Assembly (NCBI RefSeq): GCF_013371495.1
Contig: NZ_JABWTA010000001.1
Location: 1,720,001-1,784,000, forward strand
Origin: Altererythrobacter lutimaris
GTDB taxonomy: Bacteria; Pseudomonadota; Alphaproteobacteria; Sphingomonadales; Sphingomonadaceae
Length of the DNA stretch: 64,000 nucleotides
Reading direction: 5' to 3'
The position numbers and the translations under genes are program-made. Shown here in pieces: positions 46,301-54,651 of this stretch. Numbering within the stretch: the stretch's first letter is position 1; each line of letters starts with the position of its first letter. The notes beneath the pieces were generated by a model. It saw nothing but the letters and a program-made list of their open reading frames with translations, was not told the origin of the DNA and did no database searches.

Positions 46301-46314
46301 CTCCGTCTCCGCCA
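46301..46314 (+). repeat. attR: duplicated tRNA-Ser 3' end
   Basis: CTCCGTCTCCGCCA, identical to the last 14 bases of tRNA-Ser(GCT) at 24991-25004. The flanking bases differ, so the core is exactly 14 bp. No other part of the tRNA is present here. Confidence 0.85.
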
Positions 46315-46402
46315 TTTTATTCTCAGACATGCTTACACGGCGATAAAGAAGACCAAGCGCATGCGCGCCCGGTCAGTCCTATCAATCCAAAAAAGCGTTT
46401 TG

Positions 46403-46441
46403 GGTCAGGGGCTTGGTTAGGGGCCGGACTATCCCCTGACC
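46403..46441 (-). terminator. Terminator of the autotransporter gene
   Basis: GGTCAGGGG (46403-46411) pairs with CCCCTGACC (46433-46441). On the minus strand the hairpin is followed by AAAACGC and TTTTTT, a Rho-independent layout downstream of the autotransporter stop. Confidence 0.65.
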
Positions 46442-46511
46442 TCAACCGATTGGATCGTGCCAGCGATGATCAATATCCACGCCCGGCGTGGGTGAAGTCC
46501 CGACCCACAGG

Positions 46512-49500
46512 TTAGAACTTCACCTTCACGCCGGCTTTGGCACCGAAGCTGTTGTAATCGCCCAGCACATCGCTTTCGACTTGGAAGAAACCTGACAGCG
46601 GTCCATTGCTGTCCAGCGTAATCCCGGCCTTCACATCGACATATGTGCCGATCGGGTTGTTCTGGAAATCGACTTCGGCGTCGAGAGCACGGAACACAAT
46701 GTCGCTCTCTCCATCGAATTCATGAACGACAACGGTATCGAGAAAATACCCGATCCTGGTGCTGCCGGACTTGTCATAGCCGCCAAGCCGCACTCCTGCA
46801 GCCCCGCGCAGCCCCTCGAGATTGTCGAATTCAAAGGTCTGATCCGAAATATTGAGGTCATCGAGATCGGTCTTCTGGAAGTCGAGGCTGACCCGTGGCT
46901 CCACATAAAGACTGTCGCCACCGACCCGGTAGCCCGCTTTGATACGCGCACCGAAGGCGGAACCATCCAAATCCCCGGCAAAAGCATCGCGAGTAATATC
47001 GACAAATTCGCCATTGATGCGGTCGTATTTGACCAAGGTATCAGCAAAGAAGCCGCCTGATGCGAAAGAGAGCGAAACACCGATATTCAGGACATCGAAG
47101 TTTGCCCGCGTGCCGCTAGCATCCTGCGCGAACTCCGAGCTGAGATAACCACCAGTCACGCCTACAACCAAGTTCTCTCCAAGGCTGTAATCAGCGCCAC
47201 CCTGTAAGCCGAAATAATCTTGCTCATAGTCAAGATTGCTATCAGCCAAACCAAGCCCGGTAGTGTCGCTAAACACCTCGTCACGCGATGCAGAAACTGC
47301 GTAAGCGACGACCCAGGCAGGAGATGCGCTTGCACCCGCGCCGCGCGAGGTTGCACGGTAATCTGCCCATGCGTCGGCACTCTGATACCACAAGGATTGC
47401 GCGGCCTCGGCTATCTTCGTGCCTTCGAAGACTCGTTCGCTCAGATCGAGCGTAACCGAAAAGTCATTGGCCAGTGCATCGAAACCGAGATCAACAGACA
47501 AGAACGTCGAACTGATCGTATCGGCGAGGACGAACGCATCAGCCGCCGTTCCCTCACCTGCATCGACAAGCAGCACTTGACCATCGAACGAGAAATCTGC
47601 GCTGACGTTGCTCAGCACCAGCTGTGTCGTGCCTGTTGCAGCGCCGTCGATAACGATCAAATCGCTCGATCCATCAACAAAGCTGACATCAAGGGCGATA
47701 CTGCCCCCGTCGCCAACGAAGTTGCCAGAGGTTGCGAATATGGTGCCTGTCTGGCCGTTAACGAGGTCGATCAAGCCTGAATTCTGCAGCAGTTCCAGGC
47801 CATCAATCTGCGCGCTTGCCGCAACCTGCAAAGTGCCAGAGTTTGCCAGCTGATCTTCGCCGTCGCCAAAATCGCTTACGCCTTCAGCGGCAAACATGCC
47901 GGTGTTGATCAATTGGTCGTCCGCTGCTGCAAACTGGATCGCACTGGCCAGCATGCCTGAGTTGGCAAGCGTGATGGGCCCTGTCGCGGGATCGTTTGCA
48001 AGCACGGCGAAGTCTCCGCCGCTCAACGTACCGTTGTTTGTGATCGAAACCGCCGCGCCTTCAGTGGACACTGCAATGCCGTTGGTTCCGCCACTTGTCT
48101 GACCAACCACTTCGATCGCAATTGTGCCGTCGCCATATGTCGCGGCATAGATGCCATTACCGGTGTCCGCTGTGACATCTCCCGCATTGATGGTGACACT
48201 GCCTGCCGACGACCTAACGCCAATTCCGGCGTTGTTAGCAGACACTGCGCCAGCAGTAGTATCGATCACAACATCGGTGCCATAGGCGAAGACAAGGATC
48301 CCTGCCTCTGGGAATTCACCTGCGTTGCTTGTCGCAGTGACATCGGCGGTCGTGATTGCAAGCACGCCTCCTGCCTCTCCATATGAGACCACTCCGATAC
48401 CGAGAGACCCGGCCGTAACGCTGCCTGCGGTTGTATCGACAGTCACGTTGCCGCCAGCGCTAAATGAGTAACCGTAGACAACCACGCCGAAGCTTTCATC
48501 ATCGGTCGCCACAACGTCTGCCGTCGTGATGGTTGTGTCACCAGAGCCAGAATTACTTGCGGAGATACCCCTGAGACTACCCGTGACTGTGCCCGCAGTG
48601 CTGTCGATATCGAGATCGCCCGCATCTCCAGAGTTGTATGCGGTGATCCCGGCGTCGCCGCCTGTCACATTTGCGACAGTTATTTCGGTCGATCCGGTGC
48701 CATCATTGAATACCGCGACACCAGCCGCGGTGTATGCTCCGCCAACAACTTCGCCCGCGCTGCTGTCGACGACAATGCCCGCGCCGCTTCCGGCGACATA
48801 AATGCCGCCGCCGCCTTCACCGCCACCAGAAACGTCAGCTGTCGTGACTGTTGTCGTGCCAGTCCCGTAATTGAAGACCCGGATACCGGCGAAATTGGCT
48901 GAAACGGCCCCGGCTGTGCTGTCGATAGAGACATTGCCGCCATTGCTTGCGACATCGATGCCATTGCCGAGCGTGGATTCTACGTCAGCAGTCGCAATGG
49001 TCGTGTCGCCTTCGCCATCCTGAGACGTGCGTATGCCGTCCGTTAGGCCGGCGACCGTGCCCGCTGTCGTATCAACCGCAATGCTTCCACCATCTGCAAA
49101 GGCATTGATACCGTCACCGCCAGTGCCGGTGACATTAGCGGTGGTAACACTGACATTGCCGGAGCCGAGGCTGACTGCGCGGATGCCGATTGCCCCTGTC
49201 ACATCATAGTTTGTAGTGTCGATCGTGACACCGCCTTCACCATTGTTGGTGGAGCCCTGAACGCCATAGGCATCTCCGGAAACAGCGCCTGAAGTACCGA
49301 TCGTCACTGTACCGCCATTGTCGGCATAGGCTGCAATGCCGATGCCTCCGGTCGCAGTGATACCTCCGTCAAATCCGACATTATCGATGACAATATCGCC
49401 GCTATCCGCATTGGCGAAGATACCATTGCCGCCAAAGCCTGTGATCGTTCCGATATCGCTGACGGATATATCCCCGCCGTTTGAGACGAGGTTGAGACCG

Positions 49501-52500
49501 TCTCCTGCCTGACTGGTCACACTGTCGAGATCGGAGACTGTGATATCCGCACCTTGCGTTTCGAGACGGATTCCGTCCGTTGCGCCGATAACGTTGCTGT
49601 CAACGTCATCGCCGCCTCGAACAGAGATGTCCGCATCAGCCTGATTAGTGATCGCGAGGATGCCTTCAGCACTCTGCCCTGTCACATTGCCAACTGTGAT
49701 TGTGAGGGCGTCCGAACCGCCGTGATTGGCGTAGATACCCCGATTGCCGCCGATTGCAGCGCCCGCGCTCGTATCGATGTCCAACGTCGTCGAGTCAGCG
49801 CCAGTGACCATACTGACACCGTCAGCGGTCGTGCCCGTCACATTGGCTGTAGTGATGCTCGTCGCTCCAGTGCCCTCATTGATCGCGTAGATTCCGTTTC
49901 TGTCGCCAGTGACTGCGCCTGCACTAGAATCGACAGTAAGAGCACCGGTCTCGCCAATATTCTCGGCTGCAATCCCGTCCCCGGTCTCACCGGTGACATC
50001 AGCGGTCGTAATTACAAGATCGCCAGTTGCGCGGTTCTGCGCCTCGATGCCGTTCGTTGCTCCGTTCACAGAGCCAGCCACGCTGCTGATCAATATGCTA
50101 CCAGCGCCATAGCCACCTTCGCCATAATCATTGACGCTGATGCCTGCTCCTGACTGCCCGGTAACATCGCCAGTCACGACGTCGGTCGTTGAATCATAGC
50201 CACGCGCGTAAACATCGATGCCGTCATCGCCGCCAGTCACAGCCCCGGCCGTGCTGTCGATAGTGATGGCGAATGAATCGTATGAGTTTTCGACGTTTAT
50301 GCCATCGCCACTTGTGCCAGTGACATCAGCGGTCGTCACCTCAACGCCGCTACCTTCGCCACTATACTGATAGACACTGATACCGTCATTCGCGCCCGTG
50401 ACGCTGCCTTGTGTGCTGTCGATTGTGGCAGAGCCATAGGAGTAGGCCCGAATGCCATCATCGCCTTGGCCAATCACATCGGCAGTGGTGATGGAAAGCT
50501 CGCCATAGCCGCTGTGATAAACCTCGATACCATCATCACCGCCGGTCACTGTGCCGGCGCTCGTATCGATCGTCACAGAACCGGTGTCGAAACCGGTATA
50601 GGTGTACACACCGTCAACAGATCCTGCCGTCACGTCCGCGGTTGTCACTGTGAGATCGCCGAAGCTGTATTGGCGCACATCGATACCAAAGTCGCTACCC
50701 GAGACACCCCCGGCGGTCGTATCCACACTCACATTGGCGGCATTATAGCTGCTATAAACGTAGACCCCGGTATCGCTCGCGCCAGTCACGCCAGCTGTCG
50801 TGATGGTGGTGTCGCCTGTGCCATTGTTACGAGCGTAGATACCCTCGTCTTCGCCCGAGACTGTGCCAGCAGTGCTGTCGATGGAAAGATCGCCGGCATC
50901 AGATTCATTATAGACATAGATGCCGTCACCATTGCCATCGCTTGTGGTCCCACCTGTAACGTCGGCCGTAGTGATGGTTGTGTTGCCTGTACCGGAATTG
51001 GTGACACGAATGCCCGATCCGTTAGCTCCTCCCTGGAAGACTGCACCGGCCGTAGTATCAACGCTCACATCAGTGCCTGAATGGTTGACACTGATGGCAT
51101 TGCCACCCGTTTGAACAGTGACATCGGCAGTTGTGATACTTGTTACGCCGGACCCGTAATTGGCAGCATAAATACCTCCAGCATCAACAGTAGAGATCGT
51201 GCCGGCCGCCGTATCGATAAAAAGGTCTGTGCCTGCATGAATAGCCTCGATCCCTGTTCCTGCTTCGCCGGTTGTGCTGACGTCGGCAGTGGAGATCAGA
51301 GTCTCCCCAGTGCCTGTGTTTTCCGCTCTGATACCTCCAGTCGCGCCGCCAATGCTGCCAAGCGTAGCATCAATTAAGAGGTCACCAGTATCTGCGCCTT
51401 GGTTTTCTGCGCGTATGCCAATGCCAGTCGTGCCAGTGACGTCGGCTGTAACAATCGACAAGTCGCCCGTATCGAAGTTGAAAGCATCAATACCGTCCTG
51501 CCTGCCGGTCACGCTGCCGACAGAACTATCGATGGACATATCCACTCCGTTGCCGATTTCGCCATCATCACGCGCGTTGATACCGTCACCAGAATTGCCC
51601 GCGACATCCGCGGTTACGATCGATGTATTGCCGGTGCCATAATTGCGCGCACGAATGCCAATCGAATCGCCATCGACTGTGCCTGCGCTGGTATCGATTT
51701 CGAGTCCGGTCGTGTCGAAAGAGCTAATGACATCGATGCCGTTGCCGCCTTCGCCCGAGCCATCGCCTGCGGTGACGTCAGCTGTGGTGATCCGCGTTAC
51801 ACCCGTGCCGTTATTCCTGACGCGAATGCCGTCATCGTAGGAGTATTCGCCAGCGGTGACCGAACCGGCGGAACTGTCTATTATCAGATCGGTCGCGATG
51901 GCCGCGTTCGTGGCATTAATGCCAAAGCCTTGCGCGCTTGTGACTTCCGCTGTGGTAATGGTAGTAGCGCCGTCGCCATTGTTTTGAACCACGATTCCAT
52001 TGTCTTCGCCGGTTACAGCGCCAAGAGTGGTATCAATAGCGATATTGCCAGAACCGGGGCCGCGGTTGACTTCAATACCTACGCCGCTAGCGCCGTCCAC
52101 CTGCGCGGTAGTGATTGAAACATCGCCATCACCGCCCTGTTGGACGCGAATGCCGTAATTGCCCCCGGTGACCGTGCCGGCAGTCGTGTCCAAAACGACA
52201 TCGCCGCCCTCATTATCGACATCTACGCCCCCTCCATAATCGCCAGTGACATTTGCAGTAGTGATGGAGACGCTGCCGGTTCCGCTGCTCCCAACGTAAA
52301 TCCCGTAATAGCCACCGAATACGTCACCAGCGGTTGTATCAATTGTTGTGCTGCCATCGGATAACTGCCTGACATTTACGCCACCATCATTTTCCCCGGT
52401 GACATCGGCTGTCGTGACAACAATATCGCCCCCATTTGTGGCATCTTGAGAGACGAAAACTGCGTCACTGTAGCCAGCGACCGCGCCTGCCGTTGTATCG

Positions 52501-53165
52501 ATAGTGATTGACGAACCATCAGCTGCGCCACCGCTCGTGTCTGCAAAGATGCCATCGTTTCCGAAACCGGTTACGTCGCCGCCAGTTGTGATCACGATGC
52601 TGCCATAAGCATTGAAGACATCGATCCCATATTGATCGCCGGTAATCGTGCTCGAACCGCTGGCCTGTTCGATTGTGACCGAGCCATTCGAATATTCGAT
52701 ATCAATCGCATCGCCGCCAGTGCCCGACGTGTCGATCTCGAAGCCGTCTTCGATGCTGACAGTAACATCGCCATCACTTGACAGATCCTGCGTATCTGTC
52801 GCGGCATCGCCGTTGTCCTGACAGACAAATTCGCCCGGATCACCTTCAACACACGCATCCTGATCCTGCGCAAAGGCTGGCGATGCACCAGCCAGCAATG
52901 CCACAGGTGCGACAGACCAATGCAACAGACGGCGGGCCAGCCCAAGGGTCAGTGTGGTCGACCCACCGCCTGCTGCGGCGCTCTGCTCTGATGGCACAGC
53001 GACCACCGCAAGCTCAGGCGAGTAGTTTGCAGCTTCCCCCTTGAACTTGGTCACGCGGCCGCCGCGCAGCATTGCAGAGGTGCTCCAACGCAAGAAGTTT
53101 GCCGCTCCGTGAAGTGAGTTGCCCAGCTTGGAAACGGACGTCTGCGCTTGGTTTTGATCTGTCAT
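46512..53165 (-). CDS. Giant beta-helical autotransporter (type Va)
   Basis: A 2217-residue protein. Residues 1-80 are polar and precede a signal-like hydrophobic segment ending SPAFAQ (about residue 100), an unusually long lead. Residues 120-1660 are degenerate repeats of about 40 residues built on [SI]-T-T-A-D-V-T-G and I-D-[ST]-T-A-G-x-V-x-G-x-x-x-G-I, predicted to coil as a beta-helix. An IDLVNG-containing stalk follows, then a C-terminal autotransporter barrel (about residues 1945-2217) starting PAWVVAYAVSASRDE and ending KVKF with terminal Phe. It is probably a surface adhesin or cell-interaction protein. It is the last gene of a seven-gene minus-strand cluster. Confidence 0.9.
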   Translation of the reverse strand: MTDQNQAQTSVSKLGNSLHGAANFLRWSTSAMLRGGRVTKFKGEAANYSPELAVVAVPSEQSAAAGGGSTTLTLGLARRLLHWSVAPVALLAGASPAFAQDQDACVEGDPGEFVCQDNGDAATDTQDLSSDGDVTVSIEDGFEIDTSGTGGDAIDIEYSNGSVTIEQASGSSTITGDQYGIDVFNAYGSIVITTGGDVTGFGNDGIFADTSGGAADGSSITIDTTAGAVAGYSDAVFVSQDATNGGDIVVTTADVTGENDGGVNVRQLSDGSTTIDTTAGDVFGGYYGIYVGSSGTGSVSITTANVTGDYGGGVDVDNEGGDVVLDTTAGTVTGGNYGIRVQQGGDGDVSITTAQVDGASGVGIEVNRGPGSGNIAIDTTLGAVTGEDNGIVVQNNGDGATTITTAEVTSAQGFGINATNAAIATDLIIDSSAGSVTAGEYSYDDGIRVRNNGTGVTRITTADVTAGDGSGEGGNGIDVISSFDTTGLEIDTSAGTVDGDSIGIRARNYGTGNTSIVTADVAGNSGDGINARDDGEIGNGVDMSIDSSVGSVTGRQDGIDAFNFDTGDLSIVTADVTGTTGIGIRAENQGADTGDLLIDATLGSIGGATGGIRAENTGTGETLISTADVSTTGEAGTGIEAIHAGTDLFIDTAAGTISTVDAGGIYAANYGSGVTSITTADVTVQTGGNAISVNHSGTDVSVDTTAGAVFQGGANGSGIRVTNSGTGNTTITTADVTGGTTSDGNGDGIYVYNESDAGDLSIDSTAGTVSGEDEGIYARNNGTGDTTITTAGVTGASDTGVYVYSSYNAANVSVDTTAGGVSGSDFGIDVRQYSFGDLTVTTADVTAGSVDGVYTYTGFDTGSVTIDTSAGTVTGGDDGIEVYHSGYGELSITTADVIGQGDDGIRAYSYGSATIDSTQGSVTGANDGISVYQYSGEGSGVEVTTADVTGTSGDGINVENSYDSFAITIDSTAGAVTGGDDGIDVYARGYDSTTDVVTGDVTGQSGAGISVNDYGEGGYGAGSILISSVAGSVNGATNGIEAQNRATGDLVITTADVTGETGDGIAAENIGETGALTVDSSAGAVTGDRNGIYAINEGTGATSITTANVTGTTADGVSMVTGADSTTLDIDTSAGAAIGGNRGIYANHGGSDALTITVGNVTGQSAEGILAITNQADADISVRGGDDVDSNVIGATDGIRLETQGADITVSDLDSVTSQAGDGLNLVSNGGDISVSDIGTITGFGGNGIFANADSGDIVIDNVGFDGGITATGGIGIAAYADNGGTVTIGTSGAVSGDAYGVQGSTNNGEGGVTIDTTNYDVTGAIGIRAVSLGSGNVSVTTANVTGTGGDGINAFADGGSIAVDTTAGTVAGLTDGIRTSQDGEGDTTIATADVESTLGNGIDVASNGGNVSIDSTAGAVSANFAGIRVFNYGTGTTTVTTADVSGGGEGGGGIYVAGSGAGIVVDSSAGEVVGGAYTAAGVAVFNDGTGSTEITVANVTGGDAGITAYNSGDAGDLDIDSTAGTVTGSLRGISASNSGSGDTTITTADVVATDDESFGVVVYGYSFSAGGNVTVDTTAGSVTAGSLGIGVVSYGEAGGVLAITTADVTATSNAGEFPEAGILVFAYGTDVVIDTTAGAVSANNAGIGVRSSAGSVTINAGDVTADTGNGIYAATYGDGTIAIEVVGQTSGGTNGIAVSTEGAAVSITNNGTLSGGDFAVLANDPATGPITLANSGMLASAIQFAAADDQLINTGMFAAEGVSDFGDGEDQLANSGTLQVAASAQIDGLELLQNSGLIDLVNGQTGTIFATSGNFVGDGGSIALDVSFVDGSSDLIVIDGAATGTTQLVLSNVSADFSFDGQVLLVDAGEGTAADAFVLADTISSTFLSVDLGFDALANDFSVTLDLSERVFEGTKIAEAAQSLWYQSADAWADYRATSRGAGASASPAWVVAYAVSASRDEVFSDTTGLGLADSNLDYEQDYFGLQGGADYSLGENLVVGVTGGYLSSEFAQDASGTRANFDVLNIGVSLSFASGGFFADTLVKYDRINGEFVDITRDAFAGDLDGSAFGARIKAGYRVGGDSLYVEPRVSLDFQKTDLDDLNISDQTFEFDNLEGLRGAAGVRLGGYDKSGSTRIGYFLDTVVVHEFDGESDIVFRALDAEVDFQNNPIGTYVDVKAGITLDSNGPLSGFFQVESDVLGDYNSFGAKAGVKVKF
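48170..52740 (-). repeat. Tandem degenerate coding repeats of the passenger
   Basis: About 120-base units encode alternating TTADVTG and DTTAGxVTG segments; the copies diverge in DNA and protein. Boundaries are approximate. The repeats can cause long open frames on the opposite strand, which are not genes. Confidence 0.85.
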
Positions 53166-53292
53166 TTTCTAGACCCTTGAATGTCGTTGGTTCGACTTGA
53201 AGAAATCGGCTTTGAGAATGTCCGGTACCGCTGATGGAGGTCTCGGGGTGCCGGACTGTGGTGAAGCGCTGCGCTGAAACGCAGCGCCGATG
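53166..53292. other. Spacer between the TIGR03032-like and autotransporter genes
   Basis: Contains the hairpin GCGCTGCG (53266-53273) with CGCAGCGC (53280-53287) just after the upstream stop, without a T-tract. It may weaken read-through, and the autotransporter may have its own promoter here. No CAACGCT repeats like those upstream of the TIGR03032-like gene are seen. Confidence 0.4.
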
Positions 53293-54507
53293 TTATGGGT
53301 TGGGCTGCCTTGATGCCTGGTCGAACGTGACCAGCGTGGCTGCATCGGGAGATGTGGGTGAAACCGTCATCGGACAGCGGAAACCAGGGATCAGCTCGAC
53401 GTCATAAAGCTCGCCGATCTTGCCATCGATGCGGAACCAGTCGACGCACGCGCCGGTGTCCGTGTCGATGACCTGCACGCCGCACCACGGTTCGCTATCG
53501 GCATCCTTGAGGCGCTTATCGAGAGCGAGACCTTCGAACCGCTTGTAGCGCGGCTTTGAGAGGCCGACGAAGGCATACTTGCCATTGAAAGCCAGCCCAC
53601 GCAGGAAGCCTGGACAAAACGTCACAGGCTTGAACTTGCCTAGCTTTGCTTTGCCCTTCGGCATTTCGACATAACCGAAATCCCCTGTCCCGGCATCGAG
53701 CACCCACAACTTGCCATTATGCCAGCGAGGCGAATGCGGCATCGAAAGGCCTTCGCAAATGACTTTGTTCTTCTCGACATCGATGACAACACCGCCATCA
53801 GCGCGGCGATCGCGCCAACCGTCGATCGTGTCCGATTTGGAAACCGAAGTGACGAACGCAGGCTTCCCATCGCGCATCGCAAGCCCGTTCAAGTGACAGC
53901 GGTCTTCATCAACGATGTCGCTGATGAAACTTGGCCGCCAGATCGGTTCGAATGAGTGACGCGGTGAAGGTTTCGCGAGACAGTTATAGCGCGTGTTGAC
54001 GAATACGATCTCGCCTTGTGCATCCACTCCAACATCATGCGCATCCAGCTGACCGGTCACATAGTTCATGCGCGGCATGAAGCATGCATCATATATCTGG
54101 TTGATCCGCTGATCAGGTTCGAGAACATTTGCAAAGCGCATGATTTGCGCGCCAGCCGACAGAACAAACCCGCCATCCTGATCGACGCTGAGGCCCATCG
54201 GCTTTGGCATGCCCGATTGATGGAGTTGAGCTGATCCTTGTGCGTTGCTGCCCAGCATATAGAGCAGTCCAGACTGGTAAGACGTGAATGCCAGTGATGC
54301 ATTCATTTCAGCCAGCCGGCGAATGAGGCCGCCGGAGAGCGAGTATTCCGCCACGCCGCCACCGGGCGAAGCTTGGCTCGCTGCGACGTTTTGACGCTGT
54401 TCAGCCACGCCTTGTGCTGGAACTTTCGTGGATTTCGCCTTTTGCGGACCGCTATCCAAAGCCGTCTTGCCGGCAGGCGCAATTGCAGTATCTTGTGAAG
54501 TGCTCAT
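53293..54507 (-). CDS. TIGR03032-like beta-propeller protein
   Basis: A 404-residue protein without a signal peptide. After a low-complexity N-terminus (1-50) comes the TIGR03032/DUF4915 domain: LAFTSYQSGLLYMLG, LDAHDVGVDAQGEIVFVNTRYNCL, FEPIWRPSFISDIVDEDRCHLNG, SMPHSPRWHNGKLWVLDAGTG, and FCPGFLRGLAFNGKYAFVG. Several strands look like propeller blades. The family is known from clusters with adhesins and secretion genes; its function is unknown. Four CAACGCT repeats lie 80-130 bases upstream of its start, so it may be the regulated first gene of a unit with the autotransporter. Confidence 0.78.
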   Translation of the reverse strand: MSTSQDTAIAPAGKTALDSGPQKAKSTKVPAQGVAEQRQNVAASQASPGGGVAEYSLSGGLIRRLAEMNASLAFTSYQSGLLYMLGSNAQGSAQLHQSGMPKPMGLSVDQDGGFVLSAGAQIMRFANVLEPDQRINQIYDACFMPRMNYVTGQLDAHDVGVDAQGEIVFVNTRYNCLAKPSPRHSFEPIWRPSFISDIVDEDRCHLNGLAMRDGKPAFVTSVSKSDTIDGWRDRRADGGVVIDVEKNKVICEGLSMPHSPRWHNGKLWVLDAGTGDFGYVEMPKGKAKLGKFKPVTFCPGFLRGLAFNGKYAFVGLSKPRYKRFEGLALDKRLKDADSEPWCGVQVIDTDTGACVDWFRIDGKIGELYDVELIPGFRCPMTVSPTSPDAATLVTFDQASRQPNP

Positions 54508-54586
54508 AGTCTGACCCTCTATGGTGAGGGCACAACAAGCACCCCCCTCTCAGCAGGTCACGACATCACACTAAGGCATAGTACGG

Positions 54587-54636
54587 AGCGTTGTAGCTAG
54601 CGTTGTAAAAGCGTTGTATTTTGCAGAAAAGCGTTG
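54587..54636 (-). promoter_or_regulatory. Four CAACGCT direct repeats, SARP-type operator candidate
   Basis: On the minus strand CAACGCT occurs at 54636-54630, 54616-54610, 54605-54599 and 54593-54587, starting 20, 11 and 12 bp apart. Three copies extend to TACAACGCT. A TACTAT -10-like hexamer follows the last copy after three bases. SARP regulators bind heptamer direct repeats at about 11 or 22 bp spacing near the -10. The neighbouring upstream gene encodes a SARP-like protein. The repeats are plain; the binding is inference. Confidence 0.65.
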
Positions 54637-54651
54637 GAATCCCGAGTTTAT

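Larger units (their letters stand above)
25005..46314. mobile_element. Integrative genomic island at tRNA-Ser(GCT)
   Basis: About 21.3 kb bounded by exact 14-bp copies of the tRNA-Ser 3' end. A P4-type integrase lies 216 bases inside the right boundary, and a near-identical 23-bp repeat sits close inside each end. Cargo is a type IIG restriction-modification enzyme, a second tyrosine recombinase with two HTH proteins, a VirB-type operon lacking several expected parts, a MarR regulator, a DUF1800/DUF1501 pair and a MOSC protein. Parts of the cargo, notably 39.4-44.2 kb, look more AT-rich than the flanks by eye. With no relaxase or coupling protein it does not look self-transmissible. Confidence 0.88.

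Noticed and set aside
51399..52118. Long plus-strand frames within the autotransporter (also 49554-50153 and 50409-51080)
   Set aside because: They mirror the tandem repeats on the other strand and have no start signals.
48170..52740. Repeat array considered as CRISPR
   Set aside because: Units are in-frame, degenerate and coding; there are no short identical repeats with unique spacers and no cas genes.
46512..53165. The giant protein as substrate of the adjacent type I system
   Set aside because: It ends in an autotransporter barrel with terminal Phe and has no RTX repeats, so type V secretion is the better reading.
53266..53287. Hairpin after the TIGR03032-like gene as full terminator
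   Set aside because: Strong stem but no T-tract on the minus strand; kept only as a remark in the spacer entry.
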